Assembly (NCBI GenBank): GCA_009886115.1
Contig: VFJJ01000081.1
Span: forward strand, 1 to 50,578
Length of the DNA stretch: 50,578 nt
Reading direction: 5' to 3'
Source: Actinomycetota bacterium
Lineage (GTDB): Bacteria; Actinomycetota; Acidimicrobiia; IMCC26256; VFJJ01
The notes beneath the pieces were generated by a model. The model made no database searches and was not told where the DNA came from. It saw only the letters and a program-made list of their open reading frames with translations. The position numbers and the translations under genes are program-made. Shown piece by piece: positions 1 through 6,694 of this stretch (positions are counted from its first letter, which is position 1; every line of letters begins with the position of its first letter).

Positions 1-57
1 ACGGAGCCGGCGGCCGATCTTGGGATCGTTGCCGAACCCCACCCAGACACCGTTCAC
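1..57 (-). CDS. possible 5' end of a gene leaving the left edge
   Basis: Read on the minus strand from a GTG at 57-55, this stretch gives 19 codons (beginning V-N-G-V-W-V-G-F-G-N-D) with mostly G or C in third position, typical of real genes here. No ribosome-binding site is visible and the product cannot be identified. The AT-richer stretch at about 60-85 would then be a divergent promoter region shared with the HTH gene. A plus-strand frame through the same bases is also open but has poorer codon use. Confidence 0.25.
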   Translation of the reverse strand, partial: MNGVWVGFGNDPKIGRRLR

Positions 58-118
58 GCCGAGGTCATAACTTTTGAATTTGGGCGGGGATCAGAAAGGT
101 CTCGACTATCGTGGTGAC

Positions 119-586
119 ATGTCGTTGGTGGAAGATCTGATCACGTTGGAGGAGCTCGCCGAACACGAGGAAGACCCGGCGCGCCGTCGGACCCTGGACC
201 AGGTTCGGGCCCGCTTGGCCGGCCGCGATCGTGGGGCCAAGGTCTCTGAGGCGGCTCAAGTCCTCGGGATCTCTCAGCCCACGGTGCGTTCGTGGATCGA
301 CGCGGGAGTGCTGCCAGCGGTTGCTGGAGCGACTCCAGTGCGAGTCGACGTCATGGGTCTGGCCCATGCGAAGCGAGCGGTCGACCTTCTCCGTGTGCAC
401 CGGGAGGACCGGCACCTCCTGGCGGCCGTCATGCGACTACTCCGTGACCGGGCTGTGCTGACTGGCGATGGCGCTCGGGAGGGCTTCGCCGACCTCGCAG
501 CCAGTCGAGTTGTTCCGCTGACCGACGAGCTGCTCGACGCTCTCGGCTCCGCCTCGCAGGGGAGGAAGCGATCCGCGTCGATCTGA
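119..586 (+). CDS. helix-turn-helix DNA-binding protein, antitoxin/excisionase-like
   Basis: A 155-residue soluble protein with a central helix-turn-helix: the segment KVSEAAQVLGISQPTVRSWI, then DAGVLPAV, is typical of MerR/excisionase-type readers (residues about 65-95). An acidic N-terminus (EELAEHEEDPARRR) precedes it and a charged helical C-terminus follows. I chose the ATG at 119; a TTG at 74 in the same frame would add 15 residues of low-quality sequence. Proteins of this build often act as antitoxins that repress their own operon. The short overlapping frame just downstream resembles the start of a RelE/ParE-type toxin, which fits but does not prove that role. A lone excisionase-like regulator is the alternative. 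Confidence 0.6.
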   Translation: MSLVEDLITLEELAEHEEDPARRRTLDQVRARLAGRDRGAKVSEAAQVLGISQPTVRSWIDAGVLPAVAGATPVRVDVMGLAHAKRAVDLLRVHREDRHLLAAVMRLLRDRAVLTGDGAREGFADLAASRVVPLTDELLDALGSASQGRKRSASI

Positions 587-666
587 CGGCCACAGCAGCG
601 CGCCAGGTTCGCAATCTCCGCGGCCACCGCCGGAGGACATCGACCAGATTCGATGAACACCCCTGA
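571..666 (+). pseudogene. possible truncated RelE/ParE-type toxin remnant
   Basis: This frame overlaps the last codons of the HTH gene and reads I-R-V-D-L-T-A-T-A-A-R-Q-V-R-N-L-R-G, then stops at 664-666. The opening resembles the first strand and helix of RelE/ParE toxins (VxLTxxAxRQLRxL), and its position just after an antitoxin-like gene is where a toxin would lie. No start codon is evident and the frame is far too short for a toxin of about 90 residues, so if real it is a remnant. The similarity is judged by eye on about 20 residues. Confidence 0.3.
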
Positions 667-760
667 TATCGGAGTTCAACCCCCCTCGTGCACCACGAAA
701 GTGCTGGTCAGATCAGACATGTCCGGCCGGCGTGCCGGATGTCGTGCAGCCGCCGGACGG

Positions 761-1162
761 TCAGAGCATCTGCACGACCTCGGCGAGATGGCCTTCGGGG
801 TCGGCGACGAAGCCGACGAGCATGGGCCCGCCGATGCTCGGGTCACGGGGCGCCTCACGCACCGATCCGCCCGCGGCCTGCACCCGGGTGAAGAGCTCGT
901 CGATGTCGGACGTGGTGAAGCCCAGGATGACCTCGCCTTGCGGCGGTGCGCCCCGGTCGAGCCAGGTGAGCAGGATCAGACCGCCGCCCATGGCGCCCTC
1001 CTTGCCCAGGATCATCTCGTCGATCGGCGATCCCTCGATCTCGGCCTTGACCCGCTGCAGCTCGGTGAGCCCGAACACGTCGCAGTAGTAGCGAGCCATC
1101 CCCTCCAGATCGTCGACGACCAGCTTGGTGAAGGCGTAGCTCGTGACTGCTCGATCGGCCAT
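761..1162 (-). CDS. VOC (glyoxalase/bleomycin-resistance) family protein
   Basis: A 133-residue single-domain vicinal-oxygen-chelate protein. The N-terminal half has a YYCDVFGL signature after the first strand (AFTKLVVDDLEGMARYYCDV), and the C-terminal half ends with VGFVADPEGHLAEVVQ, the usual last strand carrying a metal-ligand Glu. Members bind a divalent metal and act as lyases, dioxygenases or isomerases; the substrate cannot be read from sequence. The ATG at 1162 is preceded by GAGGAG about 7 bases upstream; the frame stays open to 1444 but that extension is arginine-rich and unlike protein. The gene is divergent from the kinase-like gene. An 18-bp palindrome (1188-1205) lies 26 bases upstream of the start. 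Confidence 0.8.
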   Translation of the reverse strand: MADRAVTSYAFTKLVVDDLEGMARYYCDVFGLTELQRVKAEIEGSPIDEMILGKEGAMGGGLILLTWLDRGAPPQGEVILGFTTSDIDELFTRVQAAGGSVREAPRDPSIGGPMLVGFVADPEGHLAEVVQML

Positions 1163-1187
1163 GACCGGTGCTCCTCGACTCGGGGTC

Positions 1188-1205
1188 GTCATCGTGATCG
1201 ATGAC
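1188..1205. promoter_or_regulatory. short palindrome upstream of VOC gene, possible operator
   Basis: GTCATCG at 1188-1194 and CGATGAC at 1199-1205 form a perfect 7-bp inverted repeat around TGAT, just upstream of the VOC gene's start and ribosome-binding site. Position and symmetry suit an operator, but it is unlike the TetR palindromes elsewhere in the window and no partner regulator is known. The rest of the 280-bp intergenic stretch (1163-1442) holds nothing else I can support. Confidence 0.3.
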
Positions 1206-1442
1206 CGGGCCCCGTCGCCAGATCGACCGATGCCGATTCGCGCTCGCTCGCGCCATGGGCCCGGCGCGCTCGCCGGATGTCGGCTCCCTGTCGAGCACGA
1301 AGCCGTCGCCCAGATCCGTGGCCATCGGCCATGATGACGGGCCCGATCAGCACTGGTGTCTGGCGTCGTTCCGGCACGAGAGCGGCGCACGCGTGGGCCG
1401 AGCCCGCCACGACCAGCAAGCGCCCAACGCAACTCGGAGGTC

Positions 1443-2651
1443 ATGGTGAAGGCGAGGCTCGACGCTGCGGAGACCGATCGCCCGTACCCGGCTCGAACCG
1501 GTCGGCTCCCACGTCATCTCCACGTGCTGACGCCCGAGTGGTTGACGGGGTTGTTGGGGAACCGCTACCCCGGCGTCGTGGTGGACGACTTCGAGGTGGT
1601 CGAGGTCAAGAACAGCCACACCACCAAGCTGCGGTTGGCCCTCGACCTCAACGAGGTGGGTCACGCCGTGGGGATCCCGGCTCGGGTGTGCTTGAAGTCG
1701 AACTGGTCCGACGGTGTGCCGACGGGCGACATCTGCGAGCGCGAGGCGCGCTTTTACCACCTCATGGGAAATGCACTCGGTGTGCCCTTGCCTCGCACGT
1801 ACTACGCCGATTGGGACGGTGACGGTGGCGGGCGGGGCATCGTGGTGATGGAAGACCTCGCGGCCGCTCCGGGAGACTTCGGTGCGAGCGGCGATCATCT
1901 CGGCGTCGACGGTGTGGCGAAGGCGCTCGAGTCGCTCGCGATCCTGCACGGGGTCCTCTGGGACAGCCCGCAGCTGGACGACGAGCGTTGGTTGCCGCGC
2001 TCGATGGACGATCCTGTCGACACCGAGCAGGTGATTCAGCTCTACAACTATCTCGTGTTCAACATGGAAGACCCGGCTTACCGAGCGGTCGTTCCCGACT
2101 GGGTGTACGAGAATCCTGAGCGGTTGAACCATGTGCTCGACGAGCTCTCGGCCTTCGAACGTGAATTGGACGGACCCCGCTGTCTGGTCCACGGTGACGC
2201 CCATCAGGGGAACAGCTTCTTGCGGGCCGATGGGGAACGGGTGTGGCACGACTGGCAGCTCGTGCGCAAGGGCAGCCCTTGGCGTGACGTGAGCTATCTC
2301 ATCGTGGGGGCGCTCACGGTCGACGAGCGGAGTGCGTCGGCGCGTGACCTCCTCGATCACTACCGGGAGGCTCTGACCGCAACGGGCGCAACCGGTGTCC
2401 TCGGCAGAGACGAGGCCTGGGAGCACTTCCGGCGGTGGCCGGGGTACGGGATCCAGTCGTGGCTGAGCAACGTGAGCAAATGGGGTCAGGACGGCGTCGA
2501 GATGGTTCGACGCTTCTACGCGGCGGCCGACGACTACGACACGGTCGCCCTGCTGACCGCAGGCAGGACGCCACGGAGGAACCCGGCGCTCGGTGAAGGG
2601 GCATCGTCGATCTCAGCCGAGCTGCGCCGGTCGATCAGCGGAATCGACTGA
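1443..2651 (+). CDS. phosphotransferase of the APH/ecdysteroid-kinase-like family
   Basis: A 402-residue kinase-fold protein. The phosphotransferase loop is LVHGDAHQGNSF (H-G-D-x5-N, Brenner-type catalytic motif) about two thirds in, followed by WHDWQLVRKGSPWRDVSYL, which supplies the metal-binding Asp. An N-lobe Lys (RVCLKSNW) and the segment GRGIVVMEDL fit the ATP-binding lobe. Such proteins phosphorylate hydroxyls on small molecules; in actinobacteria many are of unknown substrate. The ATG at 1443 has GGAGG directly upstream (very close, so the adjacent GTG at 1446 could serve). The frame is open upstream to 1356 but that part is low-complexity. It is the only gene in its transcription unit. 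Confidence 0.75.
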   Translation: MVKARLDAAETDRPYPARTGRLPRHLHVLTPEWLTGLLGNRYPGVVVDDFEVVEVKNSHTTKLRLALDLNEVGHAVGIPARVCLKSNWSDGVPTGDICEREARFYHLMGNALGVPLPRTYYADWDGDGGGRGIVVMEDLAAAPGDFGASGDHLGVDGVAKALESLAILHGVLWDSPQLDDERWLPRSMDDPVDTEQVIQLYNYLVFNMEDPAYRAVVPDWVYENPERLNHVLDELSAFERELDGPRCLVHGDAHQGNSFLRADGERVWHDWQLVRKGSPWRDVSYLIVGALTVDERSASARDLLDHYREALTATGATGVLGRDEAWEHFRRWPGYGIQSWLSNVSKWGQDGVEMVRRFYAAADDYDTVALLTAGRTPRRNPALGEGASSISAELRRSISGID

Positions 2652-2659
2652 GCGGATCG

Positions 2660-2881
2660 GTGGTTCAACGCCGTCGGGCCGTGAGGATCCACGAAGGGAG
2701 CGAGTATGACCGGCTCCGCGCGGTGCTCCACGACGCCGCCCGGAGGGGCCCCGATCGGGCGAACCGGTACGGCCACGCTGATTTCCGATCGCACCTCCTC
2801 GGGCGCATCGGCTGGGTCGGCGCCGAGAACGACGCCCGAGCCGCAAAGCTCTACAGGGCATTCGCCGCTATCGATTGGTAG
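2660..2881 (+). pseudogene. C-terminal fragment of a bacterial reverse transcriptase
   Basis: A 73-codon frame beginning 8 bases after the kinase gene. The last 60 residues contain YDRLRAVLHDAARRGP, then NRYGHADFRSHLLGRIGWV, and end K-L-Y-R-A-F-A-A-I-D-W. From memory, this matches the conserved C-terminal thumb region of retron/group-II-like reverse transcriptases (pattern: hLRxxLHxA...G...NR....DFRxHLxGRIxWV.....xxAKLxxxFxxIxW). The polymerase core, including the YxDD motif, is missing, so this is most likely the relic of a deleted RT gene. An alternative start is the GTG at 2681. No retron ncRNA was recognised nearby. Confidence 0.5.
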
Positions 2882-2991
2882 TGCCGGAAGACGTCAGCGA
2901 CCGAACGCCTGAACGCCAGCGGCAGCTCGGCCGTATCTCCGTCCGATCCGACACACGGGCGCTTGCCCCGAAGACTCAACGGAGGAAGACC

Positions 2992-3504
2992 ATGTTGCGC
3001 AAGGTGTTCGTACTCATCGGCCTCGCACTAGCCACGCTCGTTCTCGCGGCGAACGCTGCAGGAGCGCTCGTCGTCGACACCGACCATCTCGTCATCAGTG
3101 ATCCGGAAGGGCGTTGGAGCATCGCTCAGCACTGGCTCGGAACTCAGCCGGCGGTCACCTGGAAGCGGGAGACTGGCTTCGACCAGGTGACCATCCAGGC
3201 CCATCTGAACGAGGCCCTGTTCAACAGCTCTGCATCGTGCGCCGAGGTCAGGGTGCGCTCGACCCGCACTGACGGCACCACGGCGACAACTCGCACTCGT
3301 ACCTGCACCGGTCAGGACATCAACATCACTCACACGGCCCAGGGCCGTCAGCTGAGCTCGGTGCGGGTGCAGCTGTTCGAGATCCACATCGACTGCATCG
3401 CCAACAACCTGACCGTCGAGAGCTGTTACGGCGGGCTCGGTGGCGGCTACGGCGGAGTGCTGAACCGCCTCGTTGGGTCGGTCACACGCTCGATGGGCGA
3501 CTGA
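2992..3504 (+). CDS. small secreted protein of unknown function
   Basis: A 170-residue protein whose first 25 residues form a Sec signal peptide: MLRK, then the hydrophobic core VFVLIGLALATLVLA, then a small-residue cleavage region (NAAGA). The mature part of about 145 residues has four cysteines (in SCAEV, TCTGQ, DCIAN and SCYGG), compatible with two disulfides, and a Gly-rich end (GGLGGGYGG). The ATG at 2992 follows GGAGGAAGACC, a strong ribosome-binding site; a longer frame from 2875 is unlikely. It resembles small exported actinobacterial proteins without assigned function. It is followed by a hairpin repeat that probably ends transcription. Confidence 0.65.
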   Translation: MLRKVFVLIGLALATLVLAANAAGALVVDTDHLVISDPEGRWSIAQHWLGTQPAVTWKRETGFDQVTIQAHLNEALFNSSASCAEVRVRSTRTDGTTATTRTRTCTGQDINITHTAQGRQLSSVRVQLFEIHIDCIANNLTVESCYGGLGGGYGGVLNRLVGSVTRSMGD

Positions 3505-3540
3505 CACGCCGATCGCATGGGCCGATCGCTCTCGATCCCG

Positions 3541-3600
3541 CAACTGTCGGCGTGGCGCCCCGGATACGGGTCTCACGCCGACAGTTGGTGTTGGAGGGCT
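3541..3600. repeat. dispersed hairpin repeat, copy 1 (probable bidirectional terminator)
   Basis: CAACTGTCGGCGTG (3541-3554) and CACGCCGACAGTTG (3574-3587) form a perfect 14-bp stem. Its loop contains a second short stem (CCCCG-GATA-CGGG). The 3' flank GGTGTTGGAGGGC is shared with a second copy at 5450-5506. It lies between convergent genes, the expected place for a bidirectional terminator or REP-like element. Confidence 0.7.
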
Positions 3601-3611
3601 CATCGGCGGCG

Positions 3612-4430
3612 TCACTCGAGGTGGATGCGCGCGGCTGAGATGTCGGGGACGGGCATGCGGCAGGTGACGCCGCCGTCGACGGGGATGATCGCCCCGGTGA
3701 TGAACGCGGCCTCGTCGGACGCGAGGAACAGCGCAGCGTTGGCGATGTCGTCGGGCATCCCGAGACGGGTGAGGTGCATGGCGCGGGTGGCGCCGCCGAT
3801 GACCGGATCGTCCATCATCTTCCAGGCCCCCGGGCTCGTGAGCACCATGCCCGAGACGATGCAGTTCGAGCGGATACCGTCGGCCGCGTACTCGACCGCC
3901 ATCGAGCGGGTCAGCGTGTTCAACGCTCCCTTGGCCATCGTGTAGGCGTCGAGGCCCGGTGTGCCGAGGATCGACGCCGCCGAAGAGATGTTGACGATCG
4001 AGCCGCTTCCCCCCGACGCCATCTCGGGGATGGCGTGTCGACAACACCACACGACCGCCTTCAAGGCGACGAGCATGATGGCGTCCATGGCCTCGTCGGT
4101 GAGCTCGGTCACCCGCCGGTCGGACCGACCGGGACCCATCAGCTCGGTGGGAGCCGCGTTGTTGACGAGCGTCGTGAGCGAGCCGTACCGGTCGATCGCC
4201 ATACGTACCATGGCGATCACGTCGGCCTCCCGGGCCAGGTCGGTCTGGACGTAGACCGCCTCGCCGCCGGCGTCGCCGATCTCACGCTCGACGGCCCGCC
4301 CGTCGTCCTCCGAGCGCCCGGTCACCACGACCCGGGCGCCCTCGGCCGCCATGCGGATCGCCGTCGCTCGTCCGATCCCCCTCGTCGAGCCGGTGACGAT
4401 CGCCACCTTGCCCGCCATCCTCGAACCCAT
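3612..4430 (-). CDS. SDR family NAD(P)-dependent oxidoreductase
   Basis: Classical short-chain dehydrogenase of 272 residues. It has the cofactor loop TGSTRGIG near the N-terminus, NNAA in place of NNAG, the serine strand SIVNISSAAS, and catalytic YTMAK. It probably oxidises or reduces a hydroxyl/keto group with NAD(P)(H). I chose the ATG at 4430 (MGSRMAGK) because GGAGGG lies just upstream; a start 14 residues earlier (4472) is possible. It is convergent with the secreted-protein gene and divergent from the phosphatase-like gene, so it appears to be transcribed alone. No TetR-type palindrome lies in front, so it may be outside the downstream regulon. Confidence 0.88.
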   Translation of the reverse strand: MGSRMAGKVAIVTGSTRGIGRATAIRMAAEGARVVVTGRSEDDGRAVEREIGDAGGEAVYVQTDLAREADVIAMVRMAIDRYGSLTTLVNNAAPTELMGPGRSDRRVTELTDEAMDAIMLVALKAVVWCCRHAIPEMASGGSGSIVNISSAASILGTPGLDAYTMAKGALNTLTRSMAVEYAADGIRSNCIVSGMVLTSPGAWKMMDDPVIGGATRAMHLTRLGMPDDIANAALFLASDEAAFITGAIIPVDGGVTCRMPVPDISAARIHLE

Positions 4431-4509
4431 CCGCCCTCCGATCGCCGCGATGTGGGTAGCTTGATCGTGCACGACGTCTTGGGCAACAGCTTCGGGATGG
4501 GCGGTTCCG

Positions 4510-5388
4510 TTGAACGGTCACGAGCGCGAGATCGCCGAGCTCCAGGACCGCTACGACCCGGGGTACGGACCGATGGTGGCGACTCGTCTGCGCGTGGCGA
4601 CCTGGAACCTATGGGGGCGCTACGGCCCGTGGCGGCAACGCCATCGCTCCATCGTCGAGACCTTGCGGACGATCGACGCCGATGTGATCGCGTTGCAGGA
4701 GGTGTGGGAAGACGCCGAACGGAACCAGGCCGCGGCCATAGCGGACGAGCTCGGCTACCCCGCTCACGTCTACGCCCACAACCTCGAGCGTGACGGCGTG
4801 CGCTCGGGCAACGCGGTCCTGGCCCGTTGGCCGATCGTCCGTACCGAGACCCGAGTGCTGCCCCGGGCAGCTGCGAGCGTCGCCGACGACGAGGGCGAGG
4901 AACGCCTCGCCGTCTTAGCCGAGGTCGACGGGCCCCGGGGGCCGATCCAGATCTTCTGTGCGCACTTGAGCTGGAGGGCTGACCACAGCGCCGTGCGTCA
5001 GGCTCAGGCGGGCGAGATCTGCCGGTTCGTACGGGAGTGCCGACCCCGGCGCTTCCCTGCCATCGTGGCCGGAGACCTCAACGCCGAGCCATCGAGCGAC
5101 GAGATCAGGCTCCTCACCGGCCGCGCTGCATCACCCGTCCCCGGGGTGGTGCTCCGCGACGCCTGGGAGGCCGCCGGCCGGCGCGATCCGGGCCACACGT
5201 GGTCGAACGAGAACCCCTTCGCCCGTGCCAGCCTCGACCTCGATCGTCGCATCGACCACATCCTCGTCGGGAGCCCCAAGCAGGGCGGAGCGGGGCAGGT
5301 GCTCGAGGCCTGGATCGCTGGCGACCATCCCGTGGACGGTTGGTGGGGCTCCGACCATCTCGCCGTGGTCGCCGAGCTCCGGTACTGA
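4510..5388 (+). CDS. endonuclease/exonuclease/phosphatase family hydrolase
   Basis: A 292-residue protein with the EEP fold signatures in order: VATWNLWG, ALQEVWED (metal-binding Glu), the HLSW strand, AGDLNAEP (catalytic Asp-Asn), DHILV and GSDHLAVVAEL (catalytic Asp-His pair). EEP enzymes are Mg-dependent phosphodiesterases or phosphatases acting on nucleic acids, phosphoinositides or sphingomyelin; there is no signal peptide, so an intracellular role is likely. The start is uncertain: TTG at 4510, or ATG at 4573 (MVATRLRVATWN), which fits the domain boundary better but lacks a clear ribosome-binding site. It is single-gene and convergent with the amidohydrolases. Confidence 0.8.
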   Translation: MNGHEREIAELQDRYDPGYGPMVATRLRVATWNLWGRYGPWRQRHRSIVETLRTIDADVIALQEVWEDAERNQAAAIADELGYPAHVYAHNLERDGVRSGNAVLARWPIVRTETRVLPRAAASVADDEGEERLAVLAEVDGPRGPIQIFCAHLSWRADHSAVRQAQAGEICRFVRECRPRRFPAIVAGDLNAEPSSDEIRLLTGRAASPVPGVVLRDAWEAAGRRDPGHTWSNENPFARASLDLDRRIDHILVGSPKQGGAGQVLEAWIAGDHPVDGWWGSDHLAVVAELRY

Positions 5389-5449
5389 CGGCGGCGTTTC
5401 GTCCGTTTCGATGGACGTGGAGGGGTCGGTCTCGCTCTCGGTTCTGCAC

Positions 5450-5506
5450 CTGTCGGCGTGGCGCCCCGGATACGGGGTCTCACGCCGACGGTCGGTGTTG
5501 GAGGGC
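5450..5506. repeat. dispersed hairpin repeat, copy 2
   Basis: CTGTCGGCGTG (5450-5460) pairs with CACGCCGACGG (5481-5491), allowing one G-U pair, around an inner stem CCCCG-GATA-CGGGG. About 57 bp are nearly identical to the copy at 3544-3600, including the flank GTGTTGGAGGGC. It sits between convergent genes and overlaps the stop codon (5480-5482) and last codons of the amidohydrolase. Confidence 0.7.
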
Positions 5507-6694
5507 GGGGAGCCCGTACAGGGCGGCGGCGTTCGCGCCCATCATCCGGGCGATGGTCTCGCCGGGGACGCATTTGCCTTCCAGTAACGCCAAGGCCTCC
5601 TGGGGCGAGGAAGCGTCGTGGTGGGGAGAGCGGGAGCCCCAGTTGACCGCTGAGCTGTACACGTCGTGCAGCTCGGCGACCGACTCCTCCCAGGCGTCGA
5701 ACGTCACCATCGTGGAGCGCTCGAACCAGAGATGCTCGGGCTCGAGGCTGACGGGGATGGGGCCGGCCGGGAACAGCCACAGGTACGTCTCGGCCTTTTC
5801 GAGTGCCAGCTCGAGCCACGAGGCCCCAGCGTGGCACATCGACAGTCGTACGCCGGGGTACTCCTCGAGGTGTCCGTAGTACATGAGGCACAGGATGGCG
5901 AACATGTTGTCCTGCACGGGCGCCACCGACTCGGCGACGGGGTGCCCGATCGCCAGGTTGCCGGCCACCCGCTCGAGGAACGGGCCGTGCGACGTGAACT
6001 CGGGATTGGTGCTCCCCGGCGACGGATGCAGGCACGCCACGATCCCCATCTCTTCCAAGGCCGCCCACACCGGGTTGAAGTCGGAGTGGTTCAAGAAGCG
6101 TCCCTGGTGGAAGGCCGGTCGCAGGTTGACGGCCCGGAAGCCCTTGCTGGCCAAGCGATCCAGCTCCCGCAAGGTTGAGGGGATCGATTGAAGCGGCAGT
6201 ACGCCCACCGGATGCAGACGGTCTGGGGCAGCCGAGCAGAAGTCGCCGATCCAGTCGTTGTACGCCCGGGCCAGGATCGCTGCTGCCAGTGGACTCTCGA
6301 CGACGGGGAGATGCTCGTTGAACAGCGTCGGGAAGATGATCTGCTGGTCGATTCCGAGGACGTCGAGGTCGCGCAGGCGGGCCACCGGGTCGGACGCGCC
6401 GGCGACCGCCGTGTGCAGCGAGGCAGGGTCGAGCGATCCGATGTCGTCGACGGTCATGCCCGGCTCCCAGCAGGCGTGGCGGTTGATCCTCGACCGATTG
6501 AGGTTGACGGCTCTTCTGCCGTTGACGACGGTCACCTCGCTCCCACGGGGCCCGTCGTCGTGGAAGAACGCGTCCTGCGCGAGGAGTCGCTCGGATTCGG
6601 ACAGATACTCGGTCCAGATCGTGAGAGGTTCCCAGACGTGCGAGTCGGCGTCGATGATCGGAAACTCCGCCGCGGGGCGGTCGTGGTCGCTCAT
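5480..6694 (-). CDS. amidohydrolase family 2 (PF04909-type) protein
   Basis: A 404-residue TIM-barrel metal hydrolase or decarboxylase. The N-terminal metal motif is IIDADSHVWEP (a D-x-D-S-H variant of DxHxH). CLHPSPGST and SMCHAGASW carry further histidines, and the segment ARAYNDWIGDFC with DRLHPVGVLPLQ is typical of actinobacterial amidohydrolase-2 proteins. Relatives include 2-amino-3-carboxymuconate-semialdehyde decarboxylase and hydrolases of natural products. Its ATG overlaps the stop of the upstream paralogue by 4 bp (ATGA), so the two are translationally coupled. The last codons and the stop come from the dispersed hairpin repeat, suggesting the element moved the original C-terminus. 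Confidence 0.85.
   Translation of the reverse strand: MSDHDRPAAEFPIIDADSHVWEPLTIWTEYLSESERLLAQDAFFHDDGPRGSEVTVVNGRRAVNLNRSRINRHACWEPGMTVDDIGSLDPASLHTAVAGASDPVARLRDLDVLGIDQQIIFPTLFNEHLPVVESPLAAAILARAYNDWIGDFCSAAPDRLHPVGVLPLQSIPSTLRELDRLASKGFRAVNLRPAFHQGRFLNHSDFNPVWAALEEMGIVACLHPSPGSTNPEFTSHGPFLERVAGNLAIGHPVAESVAPVQDNMFAILCLMYYGHLEEYPGVRLSMCHAGASWLELALEKAETYLWLFPAGPIPVSLEPEHLWFERSTMVTFDAWEESVAELHDVYSSAVNWGSRSPHHDASSPQEALALLEGKCVPGETIARMMGANAAALYGLPALQHRPSA

Noticed and set aside
65-660. Minus-strand and alternate-frame ORFs over the HTH gene
   Set aside because: They are Arg/Ser-rich shadows with no domain pattern; the plus-strand HTH frame explains the coding bias.
1163-1442. N-terminal extension of the VOC protein or a small gene in the gap
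   Set aside because: The extension is Arg/Ser-rich and the internal ATG at 1162 has a good ribosome-binding site.
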